This document shows, piece by piece, positions 1 through 5,765 of a stretch of DNA of 7,866 nucleotides. Position 1 is the stretch's first letter. Each line of letters begins with the position of its first letter. The notes beneath the pieces were generated by a model. It was not told the DNA's origin. It did not search any database and saw nothing but the letters and a program-made list of their open reading frames with translations. Both the position numbers and the translations under genes were made by a program. The stretch spans positions 1 through 7,866 of the forward strand of contig RXOA01000111.1 of assembly GCA_003979035.1 (NCBI GenBank), written 5' to 3'. This DNA is from Candidatus Bipolaricaulota bacterium (lineage in GTDB: Bacteria; Bipolaricaulota; Bipolaricaulia; UBA7950; UBA9294).

Positions 1-818
1 CGGTGCAGGCTGACTTTCCCCTCTCCGCAGAGGAGTCGTTCGAGCAACTGCTCCTTGGACATCTCAAGAGAGAACACCGCAACGGTGGCGCTCTCCCGGA
101 TCGCGACATGGCGGGCCAGCGCAAGAGCGAAGCTTGTCTTTCCCGTTCCGGGACGCCCGGCAAGGACGAGAAGATCGGAACGCTGGATTCCCGACGTCAT
201 CTCATCCAGTTTCGGGAACCCCGTCGAGAACCCGGTGACAGTATGTCGGTTGGGGTCTCGATGCAGTTCCTCCAGCGCGGCGATGTGATCGTAAAGAAAA
301 TCGCGCACGTGATGGTACGATGCCCCTTCGCCCTTTGCGGAGGAGACCCCGAATACGATCGATTCGGCCTTGTCGAGCACCTCGTCCGTCTCCAAGGCCT
401 CGTTGTAGCCCAATTCGGTGATCACACCGCCCGCCTCGATCAGTGAACGGAACACCGCCTTCTTCCTCACGATGCCCGAGTAGTATTCAAGGCTTGCCGT
501 GGTGGTGACGCGATCGAGCAGTTCATTGAGATACATCCGCCCGCCGACGGCATCGATCTGATCCTGTTCTTCAAGGTGGTTCGCCATCGTGACGATGTCG
601 ATCGGATCTCCGCGGTCGAACATTTCCCGAATCGCTCGGAAGAAGATGCGGTGCGCCCGGTGGTAGAAGTGCTCCGGCTTCAGAGCTTCAATCAAGACAG
701 GAACAGCGGTTTCCGCTTCCAGGAGGGCGGAGCCGAGGACGATCTGTTCCGCTTCGATGTTCCGGGGAAGCTCACGGAGCCCTGAACCCTTTACTTGCGC
801 TACGTTCGGTTGCGTCAT
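1..818 (-). CDS. dnaB: Replicative DNA helicase DnaB, N-terminal part (runs off left edge)
   Basis: DnaB is the hexameric helicase that unwinds DNA at the replication fork, moving 5' to 3' on the lagging-strand template and working with primase. The visible 272 codons hold the N-terminal DnaB domain (about residues 15-120; the stretch from NIEAEQIVLGSALL onward is typical of the family), a linker, and the start of the RecA-like ATPase domain. Walker A is GRPGTGKTS at residues 221-229, followed by FSLEMSKEQL near 249-258. Full-length family members are about 440-470 residues, so roughly 40% is missing beyond base 1. The start is the ATG at 818-816, preceded by GAGG with an 8-base gap. Walker A reads PGTGKT where many DnaBs have PSMGKT, and it is not interrupted by an intein. 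The gene is divergent from rpsB. Family assignment is secure; only the window edge makes it partial. Confidence 0.97.
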   Translation of the reverse strand, partial: MTQPNVAQVKGSGLRELPRNIEAEQIVLGSALLEAETAVPVLIEALKPEHFYHRAHRIFFRAIREMFDRGDPIDIVTMANHLEEQDQIDAVGGRMYLNELLDRVTTTASLEYYSGIVRKKAVFRSLIEAGGVITELGYNEALETDEVLDKAESIVFGVSSAKGEGASYHHVRDFLYDHIAALEELHRDPNRHTVTGFSTGFPKLDEMTSGIQRSDLLVLAGRPGTGKTSFALALARHVAIRESATVAVFSLEMSKEQLLERLLCGEGKVSLH

Positions 819-838
819 AGGATAAGCCTCACACTGCG

Positions 839-844
839 ATTATA
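839..844 (-). promoter_or_regulatory. Candidate -10 box of dnaB promoter
   Basis: A perfect TATAAT lies on the minus strand 20 bases upstream of the dnaB ATG. This would give a leader of only about 14 bases that still contains the GAGG Shine-Dalgarno at 827-830. At 16-18 base spacing I see no convincing -35 (the 17-base position reads CGCGTT), so the call rests on the -10 alone. A short inverted repeat (GCTC/GAGC, 869-880) lies just upstream; it may be chance. Confidence 0.4.
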
Positions 845-908
845 CGTTGGACTGACGACAGAACGCGAGCTCCCCGGAGCGGCCATCAATGCCCCATGTA
901 GTGGGCGA

Positions 909-937
909 TTGAACCGCGTATTGTCGTTGGCTATACT
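909..937 (+). promoter_or_regulatory. Sigma70-type promoter of rpsB-tsf-pyrH
   Basis: TTGAAC at 909-914 and TATACT at 932-937 are separated by exactly 17 bases. They match the consensus at 4/6 and 5/6 positions. Transcription would begin near 944, leaving a leader of about 45 bases before the rpsB start. It is the only good promoter I see upstream of the three-gene cluster. In other bacteria S2 represses its own mRNA through the leader. This leader is short and I do not recognise a known S2-binding structure in it. Confidence 0.7.
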
Positions 938-974
938 ACGCAGACTATCAAGCGGGCAACCCATACACGCCAAC

Positions 975-983
975 AAGGGGAGG
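975..983 (+). promoter_or_regulatory. Shine-Dalgarno of rpsB, deciding a GTG start
   Basis: AAGGGGAGG ends 5 bases before the GTG at 989. Two ATG codons (984 and 987) lie between this site and the GTG, but they are in another frame and open only a 7-codon reading frame ending at 1007. The protein read from the GTG begins MDVLTMKELL, matching the usual S2 N-terminus (M-x-V-x-x-MK-x-LL). That settles the start. Confidence 0.8.
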
Positions 984-988
984 ATGAT

Positions 989-1987
989 GTGGACGTTCTT
1001 ACGATGAAGGAGCTTTTGGAGACCGGGGTACACTTCGGTCACCGGACGCGAAAATGGAACCCCAAGATGTCGCGCTACATCTTTACCGAGCGCAAGGGGA
1101 TCCACATTATCGATCTTGAGCAGACGGTAGCGCTGTTCAAGAAGGCCTACTACTACGTTCGCGATAACGCCGCCGAAGGCAAGGAGATTCTGTTTATCGG
1201 GACGAAGAAGCAGGTGCAGACAACGATTCTCGAAGAGGCCCAGCGCTGTGGCGCGCACTATGTCAACCGCCGATGGCTTGGCGGAACGCTGACCAACTTC
1301 GCCACGATCAAGCACAGCATCGATCGGATGAAAGAACTTGAGCGGATGATCGAGGATGGGACGATCGAGCATGTTCCCAACAAAGAAGCCAGCAAGTTGC
1401 GCCGCGAACTGGCGAAACTTGTGCGGAATCTGGATGGACTGCGAAACATGCAGCGGGTTCCGGATCTGATGTACGTCATCGACCCGGATGTCGAGGCGAA
1501 TCCGGTGCATGAGGCGAACCTTCTGGGAATACCGGTGATTGCCATTGTCGACACGAATTGTGACCCGGATCCGATCGACTTCCCGATTCCCGGAAATGAT
1601 GATGCGATCAAAGCGACGAAGCTGATCACATCGCGGATCGCCGATGCCGTGATTGAGGGGCACGAAGGTCGGCAGGATGCACCGCGGCAAGCAGCGCCGG
1701 CAGCGGTCGCAACAGCCCCGGAACTCGAGAGCAAATCCGCTGAGGAAGACAAGGCAGCCGCTGTAGCCGTGGTGGATGAGACCATCGATCTCGAAGCTGA
1801 GCCCGAAACCGAACCCGCAGTTGAGGTAGAGACTGAGTCCGAAACCGAACCCGCGGCCAAAACGGAGACCGAGGCGGAAGCTGAGCCGGAAGCTGAGCCC
1901 GTACCGGTAGCGACGCCTGAGCCTGATGAGGAAGCCGACGGTGCTGTGGAAGCGGAGACGGAATCTGAGGGAAAAAAGGACGAATAG
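989..1987 (+). CDS. rpsB: 30S ribosomal protein S2 with long acidic C-terminal tail
   Basis: S2 sits between the head and body of the small ribosomal subunit and is needed for S1 binding and initiation. Residues 1-224 are a complete S2 core: GVHFGH near 13-18, KWNPKM 22-27, RYIFTERKGIHIIDL about 29-43, GTKKQ 71-75, RRWLGGTLTNF 94-104, VDTNCDP 187-193, and IADAVIEG ending at 224. The start is GTG with a strong Shine-Dalgarno. At 332 residues it is about 80-100 longer than typical S2. The excess is a low-complexity tail (225-332) with about 36 Asp/Glu against 7 Lys/Arg. Between residues 271 and 303 nearly every second residue is Glu. The gene is first in rpsB-tsf-pyrH, with a 24-base gap to tsf. 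The core function is certain. The tail has no assigned role, is presumably disordered, and would project from the ribosome or act through charge. Confidence 0.98.
   Translation: MDVLTMKELLETGVHFGHRTRKWNPKMSRYIFTERKGIHIIDLEQTVALFKKAYYYVRDNAAEGKEILFIGTKKQVQTTILEEAQRCGAHYVNRRWLGGTLTNFATIKHSIDRMKELERMIEDGTIEHVPNKEASKLRRELAKLVRNLDGLRNMQRVPDLMYVIDPDVEANPVHEANLLGIPVIAIVDTNCDPDPIDFPIPGNDDAIKATKLITSRIADAVIEGHEGRQDAPRQAAPAAVATAPELESKSAEEDKAAAVAVVDETIDLEAEPETEPAVEVETESETEPAAKTETEAEAEPEAEPVPVATPEPDEEADGAVEAETESEGKKDE
1797..1899 (+). repeat. In-frame repeats coding the Glu-rich S2 tail
   Basis: An identical 16-base unit (CCGAAACCGAACCCGC) occurs at 1803-1818 and 1839-1854, exactly 36 bases (12 codons) apart. 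With one mismatch the match extends leftward to about 1797/1833. A second, perfect 12-base tandem pair (GGAAGCTGAGCC) occupies 1876-1887 and 1888-1899 and encodes EAEP twice. The unit lengths are all multiples of three, as expected if the tail grew by replication slippage or duplication without breaking the frame. Confidence 0.85.
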
Positions 1988-2011
1988 GCCAGAGTCAAAG
2001 GCGGCAACCAC

Positions 2012-2602
2012 ATGACAATTCGCAGCGAAGACGTCAAGACGCTCAGAGCCCAGACAGGGGTTGGGATGATGGACTGCAAGCGCGCCCTGCAAAAAGCCGA
2101 CGGCGACCTTGAGAAGGCCAAGAAGATCCTTCGCGAAGAGGGGCTTGAGCTGATCGGACACAAAGGACGTGAGGCCAACGAAGGCGGGATCTTTGCCTAT
2201 GTCCATCACAGTGGCAAGGTTGGCGTGCTGTTGGATGTGTCGGCGAATACCGATTTTGCCGCAAAGAGCGCGGACTTCGTCACATTTGCCAACGACGTCG
2301 CCATGCATATCGCCGCTGTTTGTCCTCGATACGTGGCACCGGAAGATGTTCCTCAATCGGATCTTGAAGAGGAGAAAGACATCTATCGGGCGCAACTCCG
2401 TGCCCAAGGAAAGCCCGACGCGATTATCGAGAAGGCGCTTGACGGACGCGTTGCCAAGTTCTACACCGAAGTGTGTCTCCTCAAGCAGCCGTTTGTGAAA
2501 GACCCGTCGGAGACTGTGGAAGATCTGTTGGCCTCTCTGCGAACGAAGACCGGCGAGAACGTCATGATTCGCCGTTTTGCACGATTTTCCATAGGAGAGT
2601 GA
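2012..2602 (+). CDS. tsf: Translation elongation factor Ts (short form)
   Basis: EF-Ts is the guanine-nucleotide exchange factor that releases GDP from EF-Tu so it can bind GTP and aminoacyl-tRNA again. The N-terminal UBA-like domain carries the signature TGVGMMDCKRAL at residues 15-26. The EF-Tu-contacting TDF motif is at 80-82 (NTDFAAK). The C-terminal part has LLKQPFVKDP (156-165) and ends GENVMIRRFARFSIGE. At 196 residues it is the short type with a single core subdomain, as in Thermus, not the ~280-residue enterobacterial type. The ATG start has only a modest AAAGG upstream (1997-2001, 10-base gap), so it may depend on translation coming from rpsB. Only 4 bases separate its stop from pyrH. 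The rpsB-tsf order is conserved across bacteria. Confidence 0.98.
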   Translation: MTIRSEDVKTLRAQTGVGMMDCKRALQKADGDLEKAKKILREEGLELIGHKGREANEGGIFAYVHHSGKVGVLLDVSANTDFAAKSADFVTFANDVAMHIAAVCPRYVAPEDVPQSDLEEEKDIYRAQLRAQGKPDAIIEKALDGRVAKFYTEVCLLKQPFVKDPSETVEDLLASLRTKTGENVMIRRFARFSIGE

Positions 2603-2606
2603 TCGC

Positions 2607-3317
2607 ATGGGCGGCCCCCGTCGCATCCTCGTCAAGTTGAGCGGCGAGATGTTGAAAGAAGGCGGCGCGCCTTTCTCCCCTGTTGCATTGGAACGGGTTG
2701 CCAGAGGTTTGGCCGCCATCTCGGAGTCGCGAAGCGAGACCGAGGTGGCGGTTGTCATTGGGGGAGGGAATATTCTTCGTGGAGCTCAAAGCCCGTGGCT
2801 GCCGAGAGTGCGAGCCGATCGGATGGGCATGCTGGCCACGGTTCTCAATGCGTTGGCGCTTCAAGCCTACCTTGAAGCCGTCGGCCGGACGGCGCTGATT
2901 CAATCCGCCGTTCCTGTAGGCGGAATCGCCGCCGTCGATCCGATTGCGGCGCAGGCCATTCTTTCGGAGGGGGGGATCGTCATCTTTGCCGGAGGGACGG
3001 GCAATCCGTTTGTCTCCACCGACACTGCCGCTGCAATCCGGGCCGCATCGATCGGAGCGGTTCTCCTTGCGAAGGCATCGAATGTCGACGGCGTGTACGA
3101 ATCCGATCCGAACGGGAGCGCGAAACCAGGGAAGCCTCTGAAGGAGCTGACGTACGATGCGTTCATTGCCGCACGTTATCGGGTGATGGACGTGGTCGCG
3201 GTCGAGCTTTGTCGAGAGCACGGCATTCCGATTGTTGTGTTTGACGGGAGCAAGGCGACCTCGCTCCCGGCGCTGGGTGGCGACGGTGCGTGGCAGCTCG
3301 GAACGTTGATCCGCTAG
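2607..3317 (+). CDS. pyrH: UMP kinase (uridylate kinase)
   Basis: PyrH phosphorylates UMP to UDP with ATP in de novo pyrimidine synthesis. It is a hexamer of the amino-acid-kinase fold, unrelated to eukaryotic UMP/CMP kinases. Visible motifs in order are KLSGE (10-14, phosphate binding), IGGGNILRG (51-59), DRMGMLATVLNALALQ (71-86), GGTGNPF (129-135), STDTAA (137-142), NVDGVYESDP (159-168) and VMD (193-195). The length of 236 is normal. The ATG start has AGGAGAG at 2593-2599 with a 7-base gap, lying inside the end of tsf, so the two genes are tightly coupled. The ribosome recycling factor gene frr, which commonly follows pyrH, is missing; the next gene is recG on the other strand. The enzyme is often feedback-controlled by UTP, but that cannot be judged here. 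Confidence 0.98.
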   Translation: MGGPRRILVKLSGEMLKEGGAPFSPVALERVARGLAAISESRSETEVAVVIGGGNILRGAQSPWLPRVRADRMGMLATVLNALALQAYLEAVGRTALIQSAVPVGGIAAVDPIAAQAILSEGGIVIFAGGTGNPFVSTDTAAAIRAASIGAVLLAKASNVDGVYESDPNGSAKPGKPLKELTYDAFIAARYRVMDVVAVELCREHGIPIVVFDGSKATSLPALGGDGAWQLGTLIR

Positions 3318-3338
3318 ACCCCTTGTGTCTTGGTTCGG

Positions 3339-3363
3339 GCTTCCTCCTTCCGGAGGCGAAAGC
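3339..3363. terminator. Weak hairpin between convergent pyrH and recG
   Basis: CCTCC/GGAGG (3343-3347 and 3352-3356) closes a TTCC loop. GCTT/AAGC (3339-3342 and 3360-3363) can extend the stem past a 3-base bulge. It sits in the 77-base gap between two convergent stop codons, where a bidirectional terminator would be expected. No T-run follows on either strand, so it is not a classic intrinsic terminator. Termination here may be Rho-dependent. Confidence 0.3.
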
Positions 3364-3394
3364 GGCGCGCTGTACCCCGTACCCCAAGAGCCGG

Positions 3395-5692
3395 TCAGAT
3401 TTGGAGCCAGCGGAGGGTCTCTCCGAATCGTCGCTCGGCAGCTTCGAGCAGCGACGGCCATTCCTCAAGGCCGGACATCTCCTCACGGGCAACGTCAAGA
3501 AGCTCTCGATCCCGCAGCAGATCGGCTGCACGCAGCTGGCTCAGGAAACCGTGTTGCTTCGTTCCCAACAGGTCACCGGGGCCGCGGATCTGGACATCTT
3601 GCTCAGCAAGCGCGAATCCATCAAGGTGTGTGGAGAACGCTTCAAGCCGGCGCTGGGCTTCCTCTGTGGCGGCGTCCGCAATGGCGTAACAGACGGCATC
3701 TTGTCCTGCTCGGCCGATCCGTCCTCGTAGTTGATGGAGCTGAGACAGTCCGAAGCGTTCCGCGTGTTCGATCACCATGAACGAGGCGGACGGAACATCG
3801 ATGCCTACCTCGATCACCGTGGTGGCGACGAGGAGCTGGCACGTTCCGAAACGGAATCGGTCCATCGCCGCATTGCGGTCTTCAGCGGACATTCGGCCGT
3901 GAATGAGGCTCACGTTGGCGAATGGGAACCGCTGCGCCAACTCTTCGGCAACGCTGACAGCGGCTTTCAGATCGAGTTTCTCCGATTCTTCAATCATCGG
4001 CACGATGACGAACCCTTGGCTCTTCTCGCGAAGAAGAGTGTCGATCTTCCCATAGACCTCGTCTCGGTGGGACTTTCCCACCCACATTGTCCGCGTGTTC
4101 TTGGGCCCGCATGGCATCTCCGGAATCAGCGATTGGTCGAACTCGCCGTACAGCGTCAGCGCAATCGTTCGGGGGATCGGGGTGGCGCTCATGACAAGCA
4201 GATCCACGAGCTTCCCCTTGTCCTCGATTGCTGAGCGTTGAACAACCCCAAATCGGTGTTGTTCGTCAATGATGACCAGCCCCAGCTGTGAAAACTGTAC
4301 TGCTTCTTGGATCAGGGCGTGGGTTCCGATGACCAGATGGATCGATCCGTTCGCGAGGAGGGTGTGCGTCTCGCTGTTGGCGCGCCCGCCGACGAGAAGC
4401 TCGATGCGGACCGGAAGCCGTTCAAGGAGGCGTCCGATGGTGCGGAAATGCTGTTCCGCAAGAACCTCCGTGGGGGCCATGAACGCGACTTGGTACCCTG
4501 CCTCGATCGCGTATAGCGAAGCGGTGACGGCGACGAGGGTCTTCCCGGCGCCGACATCGCCTTGGAGGAGACGCAGCATGCGCCGGTTGCTTCTTAGGTC
4601 ACGCACGATTTCCTCGACGGCGGTGCGCTGTCCCGCAGTCAGTGTGAACGGAAGGGATGCAAGGAGGGACGTTGCCAGCTGATTGCCGTTCGCGTGGGGA
4701 GTGCCTTTGAGTTCTCGTGGTTTTGTCCGGAGGGCGGCCTGAAGCAGCAGCAATTCCTCGAAGGCGAGGCTGCGTCGGGCGATCTCGAACGATTCCGTGG
4801 AGTCGGGGCGGTGCAGTGCGACAACGGCTTCGGAGCGACCGATGAAGCCGTGACGGACGCGGATCTCCTCGGGAACGACTTCCGTGAGAAGCGGGGCGTA
4901 CCTGTCCAGACACCGTTGAAGGATCGACCGCAGTTGCTTGGCGGTGAGACCGTCTGTCAGGGGATAGATGGGAACGATCCGCCCCGTCTCCTGCTTGTCG
5001 CCGGCCGGTTCCCAGATCGGGGACTGCACTTGAAGTTCCCCGTAGTGACGCTCGATTCTGCCGTACAGATCGATGGTTTCTCCGGGCTTGAGCTGCTGCG
5101 CGATCCACGGCTGGTTGAACCAGACGCCATAGAGAAATCCGGTTCCGTCGCCGAGAGAGACCTTGATCGCGTCGGACCGACGGCCCGTACGGAACCGATC
5201 GACCCCGAGGACTTCCGCACGGACGCACACTTCGTCCTTTGGGCGAAGCCGCCCGATGGTCTCAAACCGGGTTCGATCCTCAAGACGGCGTGGAAGATAG
5301 AGGAGCAGGTCCTCAATGGTTCTGATTCCGAGGCGGGCGAGCAACTCGCTTCGCTTGCCGCCGACACCGGGGGCTTGAGCGACAAGATCGTCGAGACGGG
5401 CGCTGCCTGACCCGGGAGATGAGGAACATCGTGTCGGACGCGGTGGCGGCAGATCGTTCGGACGTATGGAGTCATCGGCGTTGGGCTCGATTGTCCGCTC
5501 GTCATCGATTGACTCGAGAAGCCGTTCGATCGCACGCTGGCGATCGAAGTGGGTGGCATCAGCATATCCGGCGACAAGTTCGGCGCGCTGAGGATCCAAC
5601 TGACGAACGAATGTCTCAAGCCCGTGAATCACAGCCTTGTCCGTGTAGCCAAGGCGCTGCTCCAGCGAGAGAATCTTGCGGAAAAGCTTCAT
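3395..5692 (-). CDS. recG: ATP-dependent DNA helicase RecG
   Basis: RecG is a superfamily 2 translocase that binds branched DNA, reverses stalled forks and processes Holliday junctions and R-loops. From the ATG at 5692 it has 765 residues. Residues 1-62 are an extra helical N-terminal region starting MKLFRKILSLEQRLGY. A helix-hairpin-helix-like segment follows at about 100-135 and the OB-fold wedge that splits the fork at about 140-235. The helicase core has Walker A GDVGAGKT (378-385), DEQHRFG (476-482), SATP (502-505), HGR (598-600), TVIEVGIDVP (625-634) and QLRGRIGRAG (654-663). RGPGDLLGTKQHG (703-715) is the RecG-specific C-terminal motif. Proteobacterial RecG is near 690 residues, so the surplus is N-terminal. 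An upstream ATG at 5716 is an alternative start (773 residues); neither has a clear Shine-Dalgarno. The frame stays open further upstream, but that part lies antisense to def and is not credible. Confidence 0.97.
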   Translation of the reverse strand: MKLFRKILSLEQRLGYTDKAVIHGLETFVRQLDPQRAELVAGYADATHFDRQRAIERLLESIDDERTIEPNADDSIRPNDLPPPRPTRCSSSPGSGSARLDDLVAQAPGVGGKRSELLARLGIRTIEDLLLYLPRRLEDRTRFETIGRLRPKDEVCVRAEVLGVDRFRTGRRSDAIKVSLGDGTGFLYGVWFNQPWIAQQLKPGETIDLYGRIERHYGELQVQSPIWEPAGDKQETGRIVPIYPLTDGLTAKQLRSILQRCLDRYAPLLTEVVPEEIRVRHGFIGRSEAVVALHRPDSTESFEIARRSLAFEELLLLQAALRTKPRELKGTPHANGNQLATSLLASLPFTLTAGQRTAVEEIVRDLRSNRRMLRLLQGDVGAGKTLVAVTASLYAIEAGYQVAFMAPTEVLAEQHFRTIGRLLERLPVRIELLVGGRANSETHTLLANGSIHLVIGTHALIQEAVQFSQLGLVIIDEQHRFGVVQRSAIEDKGKLVDLLVMSATPIPRTIALTLYGEFDQSLIPEMPCGPKNTRTMWVGKSHRDEVYGKIDTLLREKSQGFVIVPMIEESEKLDLKAAVSVAEELAQRFPFANVSLIHGRMSAEDRNAAMDRFRFGTCQLLVATTVIEVGIDVPSASFMVIEHAERFGLSQLHQLRGRIGRAGQDAVCYAIADAATEEAQRRLEAFSTHLDGFALAEQDVQIRGPGDLLGTKQHGFLSQLRAADLLRDRELLDVAREEMSGLEEWPSLLEAAERRFGETLRWLQI

Positions 5693-5707
5693 GGAATCGC
5701 CATTATC

Positions 5708-5736
5708 TTGTCTCATGGCAACAGGAACTTTATAAT
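5708..5736 (+). promoter_or_regulatory. Promoter of def-fmt
   Basis: TTGTCT at 5708-5713 and a perfect TATAAT at 5731-5736 are separated by exactly 17 bases. Transcription would start near 5743, giving a leader of a little over 20 bases that holds the def Shine-Dalgarno. The -35 element overlaps the 5' end of recG on the other strand (the alternative ATG at 5716 lies within this promoter). Confidence 0.65.
5729..5734 (-). promoter_or_regulatory. Possible -10 box of recG promoter, overlapping that of def
   Basis: On the minus strand the same AT-rich core reads TATAAA. TTGTTT at 5750-5755 is the nearest -35-like hexamer, but its 15-base spacing is short. Transcription would start near 5722, leaving about 30 bases of leader before the ATG at 5692, or about 6 bases before the ATG at 5716. 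The element is plausible but weaker than its plus-strand counterpart. Confidence 0.35.
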
Positions 5737-5753
5737 CGCGGTACAAGGAAAAC

Positions 5754-5757
5754 AAGG
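5754..5757 (+). promoter_or_regulatory. Shine-Dalgarno of def, supporting a GTG start
   Basis: AAGG lies 8 bases upstream of the GTG at 5766. The nearby ATG at 5758 is in another frame and meets a stop after three codons (ATG GGG ACG TGA). The GTG is therefore the only start consistent with the deformylase reading frame. Confidence 0.6.
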
Positions 5758-5765
5758 ATGGGGAC

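Noticed and set aside
944..988. Possible S2 autoregulatory leader structure or riboswitch before rpsB.
   Set aside because: The leader is only about 45 bases, with just a 3-base GGG/CCC pairing visible. I cannot support a defined structure.
795..1007. 70-codon plus-strand frame across the dnaB-rpsB gap.
   Set aside because: It covers the divergent promoter region and the end of dnaB antisense and resembles nothing. Only its last seven codons (984-1007) are worth noting, and separately.
1258..2178. 306-codon Ser/Ala-rich minus-strand frame over rpsB.
   Set aside because: It is another frame shadow of the acidic tail region, with low-complexity composition explained by the complement of GAN/GCN codons.
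815..2758. 647-codon open frame on the minus strand antisense to rpsB, tsf and the start of pyrH, with Phe/Gly/Leu/Arg-rich repeats.
   Set aside because: The plus strand here encodes three unmistakable conserved proteins. The repeats are the complement of the Glu-rich S2 tail, and the protein resembles nothing. The opening is a by-product of GC-rich codon use.
2562..3461. 299-codon minus-strand frame over pyrH and the pyrH-recG gap.
   Set aside because: It is antisense to the complete pyrH gene, rich in Arg/Pro/Ser as expected of a shadow, and has no family resemblance.
4694..5410. 238-codon plus-strand open frame antisense to recG.
   Set aside because: It lies wholly inside recG, whose motifs are intact, and has no recognisable domain or good ribosome-binding site.
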